A DNA stretch of 64,000 bases from Eunapius fragilis (GCA_963681505.1 OY811971.1:22039353-22103352), one strand, 5' to 3'. Shown: positions 1 through 11,889, counted from the first letter of the stretch. The notes: generated from the letters alone by a model not told the origin. Numbers and translations: made by a program.

Positions 1-194
1 CACGTGGCCTATATCCGCAATTTTGTAGTTATAAAATTACAGCATCTGCACGTGTCCTAATTATCTGTGAAATTTCTCAATCAAACAGGTTTAATTTTGA
101 TACATAATGACCCCTGTGTGGCTTGCAATGAAGTAATGTTGGAATCATTGCATGTGACACGGACTGATTTTCGGATTAGAAACTATGGTCCTAA

Positions 195-332
195 AAATAT
201 GTATACGGTATCACTCAATCTATGATTCACCGGAAATACGGGATCGAAAACTACAAGCATCTGGTGTCTGGGATGGAGCGGCTGAGAGCGAACCCAATTC
301 ATTATATACCCTTTACAGCTTTCTGGATATTC
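195..332 (+). CDS. possible upstream exon of the tyrosinase gene
   Basis: A short open stretch in the frame starting at 195 reads ...RKYGIENYKHLVSGMERL... followed by Y-x-x-F. This resembles the region before the first copper-A histidine of tyrosinases, where an E/R-rich helix precedes a Y-x-x-F motif. It lies about 100 bases upstream of the confident tyrosinase exon on the same strand. The splice junction is not resolved: a weak GT lies at 333, and its phase does not fit the acceptors seen at 415-429. The exon may end elsewhere, or the resemblance may be chance. The 70-aa ATG frame overlapping here (185-397) shows no such similarity. Confidence 0.35.
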
Positions 333-429
333 GTCAAATAAGCATGCATGCATGTTATTTAAGTTTAAATCAGTACACCGATCGGCAAATCATGTAATGT
401 AATGAGTTCAAATTCACCCCACTCTCCAG

Positions 430-1182
430 AGGTTAGAGACTACGGGCACGAGGCCTCAGGATTCTTAACATGGCACCGGATTCTTCTATTGTGGTTTGAG
501 CGCGAGGTACAGACGATGATAAATGACGACAGCTTCTCCCTTCCCTACTGGGATTGGACAAAGCTAGAAAATCGCAATTCAGTCCTTTCAAATGATTGGT
601 TTGGGGAAAGTGTAAACGGCACCATTCATGGACGTTTTGCAACCTGGCAGACCATTTGTTGGAATAAATCAGAATTGAGCTGTGATGGAAAGGATATCCT
701 GTGTGATCCCACAATACCTACAGGTCCGATCCGCCGATGTCCTGTTGAGTTAGCATGTAACGAAAACTCCACACTGTGGCCAACACAAAAGGACGTTGAC
801 ATGGCTATTGGAACGAAAGATTACGATTCCAGTCCGTATTCCTTTGCTTCTAACGGCTTCCGCAGCTACGCAGAGGGATTTGTTAACAACAGTTGTGGTA
901 GCGACGATCAGCTGTGTAGTAATGGAATAGAAAGAAAACTACATAACGCAGTAAGTTATTGGTAGTTATTGGCGTAAGTTTACATTAAGTAGATGGCATA
1001 TGATTTGAAAATCGATCGAACGACTCCAACTTTCAAATCAATGAAATGGCGTCACTTCTACACCTCTGGATGTGTGACGCGCAAATTAAAGCTAGGGACC
1101 AAAATATTTGGTTTAGTTATACAATTGAGAGCAAATTAACATGAAAATGTAACTGACCAGTGTGCGCACCATAAGGTCTGAA

Positions 1183-1239
<57 letters not shown>

Positions 1240-2387
1240 TGTGTGTGCGGTTTGTGTACTGAACTGTGTGTGTGGTGTGTGGTGGTGTGTGGTGTGGTGT
1301 GGTGTGGTGGTGTGGTGTGGTTTGTATGCGTGTGTGTGCGTGGACTTCTTTTAATCAGCGTGTATGTGTGGATTAATTGAAGAGAGCGTGGGGGGAAAAA
1401 GCCAAGGACAGGTAGAAATCTTAATAAATACTAACCTTTGTGGTATTTCTAAAGAACTTTCGATGTGGTCACGAAAAGCAGACATTGAACTGAATCTTTA
1501 AAATTTAACCTTTGTTGTGGAGATATTTTTCGATGCGACCATACACTAGGCAACAATGTTGCATGCAACTCAATGAATCCTATTATATTTTCAGTTAAAC
1601 ATCAGTTTACTGGTATTTTACTAGAATTTTGCTAAAATTAATAGTGTTGCGTGCAACACGTTGCCTAGTGTATGGTCGGCTTAAGTTTATATAGGTCTTC
1701 AATCTCTATCGTACCTAATTATTGCTACTTTTTTAGGTCCTAAACCCACTTAGGACCTAAACCTACTACTTGTCATGTTCAGCGTACTACATAACTAACA
1801 TTTTCATAATCCGGACTCGCCGGATGTTGTTGATACTTAATTATTCTTATGCATGCACGCGAGCATGCACATGACATATTCATGATACAGCAGCTAACCC
1901 GAAGGCTCACTTTCATTCCTTTTCACAGGGCCACATTGTATTAGGTCTGGGCGGATTCATGACCATGAATGCATTAGACGCTGGCACCATGAGCAGCGTA
2001 CCAGCCTCTGCTAACGACCCGATATTTCTCAGTCACCACACGATGATCGATTACATCTTCGAACAGTGGCTCCTAAAGAACCCGACGGCCGCCTATGTTG
2101 GACCAGACACCCGTGGCAAATACCCCAATCTCAAAGGCCACGGTCCGACTGACACTCTTATACCGTTTATTCCTCTCGTCAGCAACAATCAAGCGTTCAA
2201 ACCGGCTAGCTCATTCGGATACCAGTATGCTTCAGCTGCCGGTGGTGGGCTTAGTGAGACGGCCATAGTCTTAACGTCAATCGGGAGTATATTAGCATTC
2301 CTGCTATTTACTGTTCTGATTGTCTGTGGACTGATTATAGGGAATAAAAAACGTAACCACCGCCTAAAATACACAACAGTGAACTAG
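430..2387 (+). CDS. tyrosinase-family copper oxidase with C-terminal membrane anchor (5' end missing)
   Basis: Two exons, about 430-950 and 1929-2387, join in phase 0 at GT 951 and AG 1928. The first exon holds copper-A residues (GHEASGFLTWHR, then LPYWDWT) and many cysteines. The junction rebuilds the copper-B start LHNA|GHIVLGLGG, and exon 2 adds NDPIFLSHHTMID, the HH...D copper-B end. The C terminus has one hydrophobic span (about 2260-2340) followed by a short basic tail (NKKRNHR), so the enzyme is probably a type I membrane protein with a lumenal or extracellular catalytic domain. Tyrosinases oxidise phenols to quinones in pigment formation, sclerotisation or immunity. The first copper-A histidine and signal peptide must lie upstream, partly outside the window. 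The intron carries a long (TG)n. AATAAA at 2621-2626 is a plausible poly(A) signal. Confidence 0.88.
1184..1347. repeat. (TG)n microsatellite, partly interrupted
   Basis: A pure TG tract runs from about 1184 to 1236, then becomes interrupted TG/TGG-rich sequence to about 1347. It lies inside the tyrosinase intron. The V/C-only reading frames across it are artefacts. Confidence 0.95.
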
Positions 2388-3433
2388 TTTGCCCGTCGCT
2401 GTATAATGCTCAAATCAAGTCGTTTATATTTATATTTTATTTTTATATAATGCCATCGTAAATTGTATTATAGTGACAAAAAGTAATGCCGGTGTCATAA
2501 GTTATAACATAATGTGTGATGATTAGTAAATACATGTGATGTATTGAGGAGAGGCCAACTTTTTTTTTTGCGTTGCTGCATGTCGAGTGAAAATATACTT
2601 AGAAATTGAAACTTAAACTTAATAAACATAAGTTATTTTATCACTTTTATATTATAAATGCAGTAATGGTTAATGAAAATACAATAACGGGCAACTCATT
2701 CATGTCAACGTCATAAGCCAGCCATGCACCAAGCAATGATCTTGATTAGATGCTATTCAGTACATGTATCTCGACAAACAAACTTCCTTGATTCTCGATC
2801 ACACCGTCCATACATATAAACGTGGATATGTAGCGACGGCCAATATGCAATTGCAGCAATTTTAGCTTGAATTGGATTGCTTGAAAAATAAGAGATACCA
2901 CTTAGCAGCCGGCTTCACATGTGCTTCAGACACTCTCAGGTGTGTTTAAATATATATATATAGTCCAAAAGTTTGCAACATGTTCTCTGCATGTAACCTT
3001 GATGTCATCATGACATCAGTGGAACGCACCGCTTATAACAGTACAATAGAGCGCTCCTTATGCTGACATTCCGCCTATACAACCCAAACAAGCACGCGTA
3101 TGGCCGCACTCAGAACAGCAAAATGTTAACAGCATGTCCTAAGCAATAAATGATGTGGCTGTGATTGTTTGAAAGTGTAATTATCCATTTTTGGTATACA
3201 CCCAAATGGGTCATTATTAATAGAAGCTAGAAGGAAAAGATGAAGGAATATGATTAACACTAAAGAACAGAATTTTAAAAAAAGAATCAAAGGATGTGCA
3301 TCATCATACTCTGTTCGGGTGGAGATTTGGTAACATTTAATTCATCATCGCAAGGTTCTCATTCTGCTGATCATTAATGAAGAATTGACTAGTCATACAC
3401 AAACACACACACACACATGCATAACCTCTTAGT
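2388..3433. other. tyrosinase 3' region and intergenic sequence
   Basis: AT-rich sequence between the tyrosinase stop codon and the end of the convergent CCDC115-like gene. It contains AATAAA at 2621-2626. No further gene was seen. Confidence 0.6.
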
Positions 3434-4701
3434 TCACGTGTTAAGTGCGCATTTCTTCTGCAATAATAGGAAGTACTTTTTTCTCAGAAACTCCAATCTT
3501 CCCTGCACTTGAGCTAGTTCAACTGCATGTGACACAGCTGAAAAAAATTTATCACACTGCATAAAGAATGGCACACACACTGCATAAGTAAAGCGTTGAT
3601 CATACAGCACTTCATTATTAAAGATACCATGGCAACAAAACAGTAGAAGTAGAGAGTGGAGAAAGGAGAGTGTATTTAAGGCACATTGCTAACCACAATT
3701 AAACTGGGCTAATAAACATGCACCCACAAATAATAAAACTTAATTCCGGGTTGATTAATCCCATTAACTTCAGCAGGGACCCAATCTTAATGATAAACAA
3801 TTTTTTTCTGCTATACATGCACAAACGGAAACCCTATGCATTTTGACGCAATTACCAATTGTTTAAGTGACAGATGTTGAATAAGAATAAGATTTGGGAG
3901 TTTGTTACTTGAATATATGCATTCACGCATTTCATTCCTTTTAAAAAAAAATTTTTTTTTTTTTTTTTTTTTTCAGAATGTAATAATGATATGCGGAAGT
4001 GTACAACCATAGTAACATCAATGTAAATCTAATACATTACAGAGGCATGCACTATATTAATTACACACTCTACATGTATATAAATTACATACTACTTGTG
4101 GTGCCCATTACAGAGGCAGCATTGCCCTGCTGGAGTGCAATGGACACTCTTTGCAGAAGGAAAGGGAGAGACTGGTGGTCATGAGTGATGCTCTGCTGAC
4201 GCCTGCTGATATCCGTGAGCAAACTGAGAGCATCAGGGCCAAGGGCACCTGAGGTCTCTATTGCTACTGGGACAAAATGGTGAGATTTGGACAGCAGAGC
4301 ATACTTCTCCTTCTTCCTGGCTTCAGCAGCTGTGGCTACAGCTCTAGCTTCCCTTGTGGCATCAGACATGTATGAGGCTGCAAAGGTGTCCACACCTCAT
4401 ACATGTCTGATGCCACAAGGGAAGCTAGAGCTGTAGCCACAGCTGCTGAAGCCAGGAAGAAGGAGAAGTATGCTCTGCTGTCCAAATCTCACCATTTTGT
4501 CCCAGTAGCAATAGAGACCTGAGGTGCCCTTGGCCCTGATGCTCTCAGTTTGCTCACGGATATCAGCAGGAGAGATGGAATTTTAAGAAATTATAGGTAC
4601 CATACAAACATAAAAGTATTAATGTGGCTTATACCAAAGACTGTAGCTATAATTAAGAGAGCTTAAATATGCATACATTATGCACATAAATGCACACACA
4701 C

Positions 4702-4768
<67 letters not shown>

Positions 4769-5434
4769 GCACTTCTACCTTCAATGAAATTCTGCTGTGC
4801 TTGTGGCAGACACTTGGGCAGAAGCACACCAAACCACTTGAGTGGGTCCTTGAGCACCTCCCCTTCCTCAATGGTGCCCGCCTCCTCCACATCCTCCTCA
4901 TCCTCCTCGGCAGTCCCCCTAGGCACGTCTTCCACGCCCACTTCGGTCGCTCCCTTCCCTACCCTCCTTCGCAGCTGTGTCTTAGCCGCGGTGGCGGCAG
5001 CGGGCCCAGTAGCCTTCTTGCCGCGCTGGACGGGCGTCCTCTGCAAGGTGAGTGTCTCTTCAGACTGGTCGCTCTCATGTCCAATCGTCACGTGGACCAG
5101 GGGCGTCATCACAGAGTCGTACTGCAGCTTGCTCACAGAGGTACTGCCTCCCATAGAATAGCGGGCCTTCGCCATATTAAAATAGCCCTGTCAAGAAATG
5201 AGGGTGAAGCACTTTGCCCAAAAAAGGAGAACGCTTATGTGGTATAGGAGCAGTTGCAAACCAACAAAACCACAACGCGGCTTAAATAAATTAATTAACG
5301 CCCCCTATGCTGCCACATGCCTCGCCGACTGCTGTAGCATACTTCCCTCTCAGCTGCTCTAGCCGCATCATGGAGCCCATAAACTCCACCACAACGTCGT
5401 CAAGTTGCCCACAAACGTCTTTTGATGCACTCAT
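3434..5434 (-). CDS. CCDC115: CCDC115/Vma22-like V-ATPase assembly factor, 3 exons
   Basis: complement(join(3434..3537, 4779..5187, 5321..5434)) gives 627 nt, 208 aa. Exon 1 begins MSASKDVCGQLDDVVVEF and ends ...AVGE. Exon 2 continues GYFNMAKARYSMGG and ends DPLKWFGVLLP...QAQQNFIE. Exon 3 gives AVELAQVQGRLEFLRKKY...LNT and a stop. The anchors LAKARYxMG, DPLxWFGxLxP, and the closing LQxR helix match animal CCDC115 (about 180 aa in human). In yeast and human this family helps assemble the V0 sector of the proton pump in the ER/ERGIC. The acidic/Ala-rich middle is longer than in human. Intron 1 has a GC donor (GAG|GCATGT). Intron 2 is normal in phase and carries a LINE inverted repeat and (CA)n. 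Alternatives are unlikely; the exact exon 1 join is the least certain point. Confidence 0.88.
4202..4570. repeat. inverted duplication of a LINE 3'-end coding fragment
   Basis: Bases 4202-4375 and 4397-4570 are 174-base arms in opposite orientation with one difference I could see. Read on the minus strand (4085-4393) they encode ...KKEKYALLSKSHHFVPVAIE...GPDALSLLTDISRR..., which resembles the C-terminal tail of LINE polymerases. The structure sits in intron 2 of the CCDC115-like gene and would form a long hairpin in the pre-mRNA. Confidence 0.8.
4692..4767. repeat. (CA)n microsatellite
   Basis: Nearly pure CA repeat beginning just inside intron 2 of the CCDC115-like gene. It yields only low-complexity reading frames. 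Confidence 0.95.
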
Positions 5435-6310
5435 TCAAATAACGATTCTAAATGGAGCACGGCTGTTCGTAGCACTATGAATGCAATTAATGACGTCCAA
5501 CTAGCTAGCAATATAACCGGGGGCGTATCTAACAGAATGAATACTATTAAAAACAACCACTATTATTACCGATAACGTATTGCGTGCAATATTATTTATT
5601 ATTTATACAAGGGGGCCGTTCCAATTTTCGAACCCCCCCTCCCGTTTTCGTATCGGGCCCTAGGTCAGCTGGTATAGTAGACAATGATCCAATGAAATTG
5701 TTGGGAAGGAAATCATCAGGGGAGGGATCAGATGCTGGTAACTTGCTGAGGCCATCAGCACTGCCTTTTCAGAACTAGGCTTGCATGTAATGATATGCAT
5801 TCATGAATGCACATAATGGAAAATCAATGCATTCTTATCAAGGCCACCTAACGGATATAGCTTTATGTTCGTTCCCCCAGTTAGTACAGGAAAGCCTGTG
5901 GTGTGAAAAAATAGTCATACAAATGTATGAATGGAACTTGATGACATCATGCATATACAATGGACAATCATAATCCTTCTTTGTCTGGCTGCCTTCTTAG
6001 AAGGGGATAATGTTCATCAATAGACCTCTCTGATGTATAACACTTGAAAACGTTTTTCATTAGTTAAACGACTACGTGTTTAAAGACACGTGATCCGGAA
6101 AGTTGACCTTTAATTAGATTTGGCCTTCAATTGAGGACCAAAGGGTCATAGAGGTTAATTTGTTGTGAGGTTAAATGAATTTCCATTCCTGATAATGAAG
6201 CCTATATGTACAAGCTGGTAGCAGACATAGAGGTCAGACAAAGTAAATTGGAATAGATCTGCAACAATAGGGGAGAATAGAGGAATTACTAGGATTTTGT
6301 TTAGATGTTT
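5435..6310. other. intergenic, 5' side of the CCDC115-like gene
   Basis: Holds the promoter side of the minus-strand gene. I see no reliable TATA box and no recognisable coding region. The 64-aa frame at 5584-5778 is unsupported. Confidence 0.5.
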
Positions 6311-6317
6311 AACAGTA

Positions 6318-6485
6318 CAGCCTGACCTCGCACTCGTTAGTATAGCGCATTCCCTCATTAGATGTATTGAGAATTAGTTTCATGGTTGATGCGGGTACCT
6401 CACATTTATCTATGTGCAATTTATGCCGGCCCTAAGTATGGCAGTAGCGCAGGGTAATTTGGCGCTACTAACGGGGGGTAGACTG
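6318..6485. mobile_element. Tigger/pogo-like MITE, copy 1
   Basis: Termini CAGCCTGACCTCG and its counterpart ending TAGACTG are flanked by TA on both sides. The inner sequence is related to copies at 32971-33127 and 57101-57280, sharing the reverse of CTAACGAGGGAATGCGCTA. The TA target and CAG ends suggest a Tc1/mariner (pogo) derivative. No coding sequence remains. Confidence 0.65.
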
Positions 6486-6651
<166 letters not shown>

Positions 6652-6652
6652 G

Positions 6653-7153
6653 CAGTGTTGCCGCGATATATCGCGATTAACAATATATTAAATATTATAT
6701 CGCGATTACGATTTATATCGCGATATTTTTGTAATTATATCGCGATTACAAATCGGAAATTTACAGAAAAAATTACATCATACTGACAATAACACTATAA
6801 GAGTATCATTGTGTTGTGACGCAGCCGGCCTAGGAAGATGCATTTTCCTAGCCGTGCAGAAAGGAGACTATGGCCCCCCCCCCCTCTCCATATTTAGGCT
6901 GTTCCTACGCCAATACATGATACTGGTGGAAGAGGCTGAGTATTCCTTGTGTATCCCAAAATACTCCCACACGCCGCTTTTGTGCTTTTTGCGGTCCACT
7001 GGAACCAGATCGCTTTAAAATTTATAGTAGTAAGATTGCGGGCTTCCTTTCCTTAAGAGTTCACGAGCAATTAATCGCGATTAAACATCGCAATTTAAGG
7101 TGATATATCGCGATTAGGCGATTACGGCCAAATACGTAATCGCGGCAACACTA
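6653..7153. mobile_element. TIR element with ATCGCGAT-rich ends (hAT-like MITE)
   Basis: The left end CAGTGTTGCCGCGAT and the right end ATCGCGGCAACACTA form terminal inverted repeats. Both subterminal regions are filled with repeats of the palindrome ATCGCGAT. The CAGTGTTGCC end is hAT-like, but no clean 8-bp target duplication is visible in the TG-rich flanks. No transposase is present. Confidence 0.6.
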
Positions 7154-7162
7154 GTACAGTAG

Positions 7163-7165
<3 letters not shown>

Positions 7166-7215
<50 letters not shown>

Positions 7216-7236
7216 CGTGCGCGTGTGCGTGTGTGC
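7166..7236. repeat. (TG)n microsatellite, target of the Ginger insertion
   Basis: A TG/TGCG tract ends in GTGC (7233-7236), which is the left copy of the Ginger target duplication. Confidence 0.9.
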
Positions 7237-10200
7237 TGTCACGGAAATTTCGGTCCGCCGAAAATTTCGGTCCCGGACCCAAATTTTCCGAAAATTTCGG
7301 TCCGACCGGACCATTTTTATCGATAAAAAAGGTCCGGGTCTTTAAAAAAAGGTCCGGGTGCTATTGAATAATAAATTGAAGTCCACGTGCTTGAAAGTCA
7401 GCTGCACCTTGCGAGTTTATGGCGGAGATAGAAGACGATGGTTCGGATTGTGATGGTCTTGTGGAGGACGCATATGCGTATTTAGTGTCAAAGACGTATC
7501 CTAAGTGTGCCACTGAGAGTAAAAAAAGGGTTATCCGAAGAAAGGCTGCAAGGTTGACTGTTTCTAGTGAAGGAGAGCTGTTGTATAAACACCATCCAGG
7601 AAAGGGAAAGGTAAATGGCCTCATACAACAGTATCCCTACCCTTATATAAGTGGATGTGGTAAGAAAAATACCCTATTCATAGGAGTTTTGTGTTCCTAG
7701 CGATACCACATTTACCCACTGTAAATGGGTGGTGGGGTTGAGGCGATTGCTACAACAGCCTAGCATCACTATGAATAGGGCATATTTTGCCAAGGTTGAT
7801 ATGAGGGTAGGTTGATATAAGGTGTAGTGCTTTAAAAAAATACCATTTGTTTGTGGAATATAAATGTACCTGCATGTATTTAAAATGGATATTTTATGCA
7901 GAAAGAAGCACTGTTGCGATACATCCAGAGTTTGGAGGAGCGCAAGAAGATCCTGCTGGCATGTCATATTGATTCTACATCTGGTCACCTGGGTAAGACC
8001 AGGACACTATACAGGGTCAAGGAGCGATTCATGTGGCATGGGATGGTAAAAGACGTCGTTAGCTTGGTGAGCTAGCTTACGATTTTATGTTTCATTGCTA
8101 TTCTGATTTCTACATTCTAGTACATGTATTATAAGTTCTATGTTGTTGCAGCTATCAAATTGTGATGTGTGCCAACGGATGAATAGAAAGCTAACTACTG
8201 GAGTGCCTGAGCTTCATCCCATTCCAGTGAAAGCCCCATGGTACATGGTGGGCATAGATTTCATTGGCCCTCTGAGTCCAGTAGCAAAGGACGAAAGTCA
8301 GTACATTCTAACCATCAGTGACTACTTCACAAAGTGGGTTGAGGCTCTACCTGCAATGGACAAAATGGCTTCTACAGTGGCTGGTTTACTCTTTAAGGTT
8401 AGCAGTTTGTCAAAAGTTACTGCAAATTTGAAATAGGCCTATATTTAGCCCATACCATATATATTTTCTACAGGTGTTCATGCGAATGGGACTCCCCAGA
8501 GTTTTGCTCTCAGACAATGGCAGTGAGTTCTGCAATGAGCTCAATGACCAACTAGCTGAGATGCTAGGAATTAAAAGGCGGTTAACTACACCCTATCATC
8601 CTCAGGTTTGTTTTGTGAATGTGTTCATGTTAATAGGATGTGTAACTGGTTATTCAGGTTATTCGGATATTAATATATATTGTTATTTTAAAAATATAAC
8701 AGCATGATTAAGATTACATTAATGCTTACTGAATATATTATACCGGGTACATAAATTACATCACGGATAATCATTAACTATTAACTGTCACATGTTATCT
8801 AATGTGTATAGGCCAACGGTCTTGATGAACGTTTTAACCAAACCCTTCAAACCATGTTGGTGAAGTACGTGTCTTCAAAGAAGGACATGTGGAGTTACTA
8901 CCTTGACACATGTGTCTTTGCATACAACACTTCAAGACATGAGTCCACTAAATACTCTCCATTCATGTTGATGTTTGGGCGACGAGCAACTCTGCCAATT
9001 GATGTAGATCTTGAGAGATAATCTTCTGAAGATCTGTGCATCACGTATTGGCAACTTGAAGATCCTCTCTATCCTGCTGCATTTACAGAGCATGCACTTG
9101 TATTGGAGGAGGCCAAAGGCAACATCATTGCTGCACAATTTAAGCAGAAGGAAGCATATGATAAGAAACACTGTAAACCAGGCCAATTCCAATGTGACCA
9201 GCTTGTACTTCTTCGAAACTTCTCCCGTAAGAAGGTCAAGGGTGGCAAACTGACAGAAAGATTTGTTGGGCCATATAAAATCATTTCTATACTGCCACAT
9301 GGTGTGTATCTGCTACTCAATGAAGAAGGCCGGTCTACTCGTGCTACTGGCAGCAATTTGAAAATTTACAAGTCTAGTAATGGTGAGGTTGAAGATCCAA
9401 GTTCTACACAAGGAGATTGTACTAGTCATTCTGTTATGGAAGTATCTCCCGCCAGTGAATCTAGAAGTTTCCCCAAGGATGACGCCATACATGTACGTGG
9501 ATGCATGTAAAAAATTGCAATCATGCAATCTGCATTGTACATAGGAGGTGTCTTCTGGATCTGTGGCTAGCCCTCATCCTTCTGTCGAAAATGGCAGTGA
9601 CAGTGGATGTAATGGAGACACAGGAGACAAATTTGCAGGTATGTTCTCATGCATGTATTTGTTTTACTTTATTAGAATGCGCATATGTATTTTTATGCAG
9701 GTAATCATGCTAATCAAAATGGTTGTGAAGTTGGTGGCGTTAACATTGTGTTAGGGAATTGTTCAGATACAGAAAAGAAAGATGTTTGTACGGTAGATGC
9801 AGAAAAGAAAGCCGATGTTTGTAAGGTAAGTGCAACTGAAAGGAATTAAAATAGCATAAGCTGTATATGAACATAGAACTGCCTGTATAATTATATACAA
9901 TATATGAACATTACTTTTTTAGTTAGTGAATCTACCCCACATGTGTGTACTACACATTTAGTTTTCTTTTTTCAACAGAAGAAGTGGCTGCGCCCCTTCA
10001 CAACAGAAATGAAGAAGCAAATAGTGAAAGGATATTGGCTCACTGATGAACACATGCACTTTGCACAAGAGCTCCTCAAAGAGCAGTTCCCCCAAATCGA
10101 AGGATGGCAGAGCACTCTATTAGCTCAAAACAATGGATTTATTCCAATCAAGATGGATGCTATCCAGATTCATGTAGTGTCTGATTCCCACTGGGTAACA

Positions 10201-10952
10201 TCATCAAGACTTGGCGGCACAGTCACTTTGTATGACTCCCGTAGGGTTGGAAGAATTTTGTCGTCAACGCTAACTCATCAGTTGTGCCAGGTGTACCGAA
10301 CATCAATCTGTGAGAGTGGGGACAAAAGGTTCCTGGCTGTCAATGTAGCCACTGTTCAACGGCAACATGGCAGTGATGATTGTGGCCTTTTTGCAATAGC
10401 TTTTGCATTGCATGCTGCTCTGGGTCAGTGCCTCGAAGAAACCGAGTTTGTCCAAGCGGATATGCGAAACCACCTCCTTAAGTGCTTCAAAGCACGAAAG
10501 TTCACTCCGTTTCCAACCAGTATCGTCAGAAGAGAATGTAACCCCCGCATTATTCAATTGAATGTTTTCTGCTGCTGTCAGATGCCTGCCACCTATGGGG
10601 ACATGGTTCAGTGTGGTCGTTGTGAACAATGGTTTCACATCAAGTGTGTCGGTCTCCCCTCCCTTCCATGTAGTGATGAAGAATGGAATTGCTCACTGTG
10701 TGCATAGACAGCATAGTGATAAGTTTGTCAATGAGTTTTAAGTTAAATCCAGATACGTGTTAAGCTTATAGCAATCCAAGCTCCGGACGTTGCAATTGAT
10801 TGGTAACTTCACGCCTGAATAAAGTAAATCGTCCGGACCTAAAATTTCAGGCCGGACCATTTTTTTCGGTAATAACAGTCCGGGCGGACCCAAATTTTCA
10901 GCGAAAATTTGGGTCCCGGACCATAATTTTCAGGACCAATATTCCAGTGACA
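7237..10952 (+). mobile_element. Ginger-type DNA transposon, full length with TIRs and 4-bp TSD
   Basis: The element begins TGTCACGGAAATTT and ends AATATTCCAGTGACA, giving TGTCAC/GTGACA inverted termini. Both ends carry GGTCCG-rich subterminal repeats. It is flanked by GTGC at 7233-7236 and again at 10953-10956. The inside is one multi-exon gene with a gypsy-type integrase, a Ulp1-like protease and a PHD finger. TGT...ACA ends, a 4-bp duplication and no reverse transcriptase match the Ginger (Gypsy-integrase-related) superfamily. Because the flanks are GT-rich, the 4-bp match alone is modest evidence; with the ends and coding content the call is strong. Confidence 0.88.
7419..10707 (+). pseudogene. 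Ginger transposase: integrase + Ulp1/C48 protease + PHD finger, one nonsense codon
   Basis: Eight exons fit splice sites and phase: 7419-7610, 7902-8066, 8152-8397, 8474-8605, 8812-9492, 9545-9638, 9701-9825, 9979-10707. Order: acidic N terminus; zinc-binding HHCC domain (SGHLGKTRT...W, then CDVCQR); integrase core with Asp in GIDFIGPL, Asp in LLSDNGSEF and Glu in GLDERFNQTL; a basic C-terminal chromo/SH3-like part; a linker; a Ulp1-like cysteine protease with His in DSHWVTSS, Asp in LYDSRR and Cys in HGSDDCGLFA; and a C-terminal PHD finger with C4HC3 spacing (CCCQMP...CGRCEQWFH...C..C). An in-frame TAA at 9019-9021, between the core and the C-terminal domain, breaks the frame. The proteins should act in the nucleus, the integrase part cutting and joining element ends; the roles of protease and PHD finger are inferred only from the domains. 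Confidence 0.85.
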
Positions 10953-11622
10953 GTGCGTGCGCGCGCGTGCGTATTGTGAAGTTCCAGAAAGCCGATGTTA
11001 TGAGATCAGCATGATACACGTAGCCTCATTGCAAATCACTCTACCTCAATACGGTATATGGATATGCAATAGTTTCTCATATACACCAAAATCCTCCCTT
11101 CAGGGGCGGCGGAAGCTAATTTTAAATGGGGGGGGGGGGGGGGGGGCCGGCGATATTGGATAATGATCTCATTTTAGTTTTAACTAAACACATAATTTCA
11201 AGTACACTTGCAAGTTGTTCAAAATTTGCCAAAGTATCTTATTCGTTCGTCGTTTGTTGCAATGAACTCTCGCGCTATCTCTTCCACATTCAGGGTTTCT
11301 GTCAGCTCTTTGTGTACATGCAACAAGAAACACTGGTTCAATCTTTTCTCACTCATGCGCTAGATCTAAGATACGTTTAGTGCTGAAAAACTCCTTTCTG
11401 AGGTGCTTGATGTTATTGGGAATGTGAGGTACAGTCAAAGTATCAAATGCACCTCCAGATAAAAGATTCTTGTTCACACGCTGTGCCATGGCATCACAAA
11501 TGGTTCTAATGCTGTAACTTTCTTAACTTCGGGTAGCTCCACACGAATCACATCTACATGTATTAGAATTCGTAACTGGTTCTCAAGCTTATCCATACAA
11601 ACCAGCGGCGTAGGAAGGAGTT
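10953..11622. other. non-coding stretch with poly-G tract before the gap
   Basis: Starts with the right GTGC duplication of the Ginger element. At 11104-11147 GGGGCGGCGGAAG is followed by a G run, resembling the left end of the element at 51451. No gene was seen. Confidence 0.5.
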
Positions 11623-11822
11623 NNNNNNNNNNNNNNNNNNNNNNNNNNNNNNNNNNNNNNNNNNNNNNNNNNNNNNNNNNNNNNNNNNNNNNNNNNNNNN
11701 NNNNNNNNNNNNNNNNNNNNNNNNNNNNNNNNNNNNNNNNNNNNNNNNNNNNNNNNNNNNNNNNNNNNNNNNNNNNNNNNNNNNNNNNNNNNNNNNNNNN
11801 NNNNNNNNNNNNNNNNNNNNNN
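11623..11822. other. assembly gap (200 N)
   Basis: Exactly 200 Ns, a conventional size for a gap of unknown length. A long C run follows at about 11861-11889. Reading frames crossing the Ns are meaningless. Confidence 0.99.
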
Positions 11823-11855
11823 GTGGTACTGCTGCTACAGCTTTTTTTTTTTTTG

Positions 11856-11889
<34 letters not shown>

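Noticed and set aside
185..397. 70-aa ATG frame as the tyrosinase N terminus
   Set aside because: Its sequence does not resemble tyrosinase; the overlapping frame from 195 does.
4690..5247. 185- and 125-codon plus-strand frames
   Set aside because: They are antisense to exon 2 of the CCDC115-like gene and start in (CA)n.
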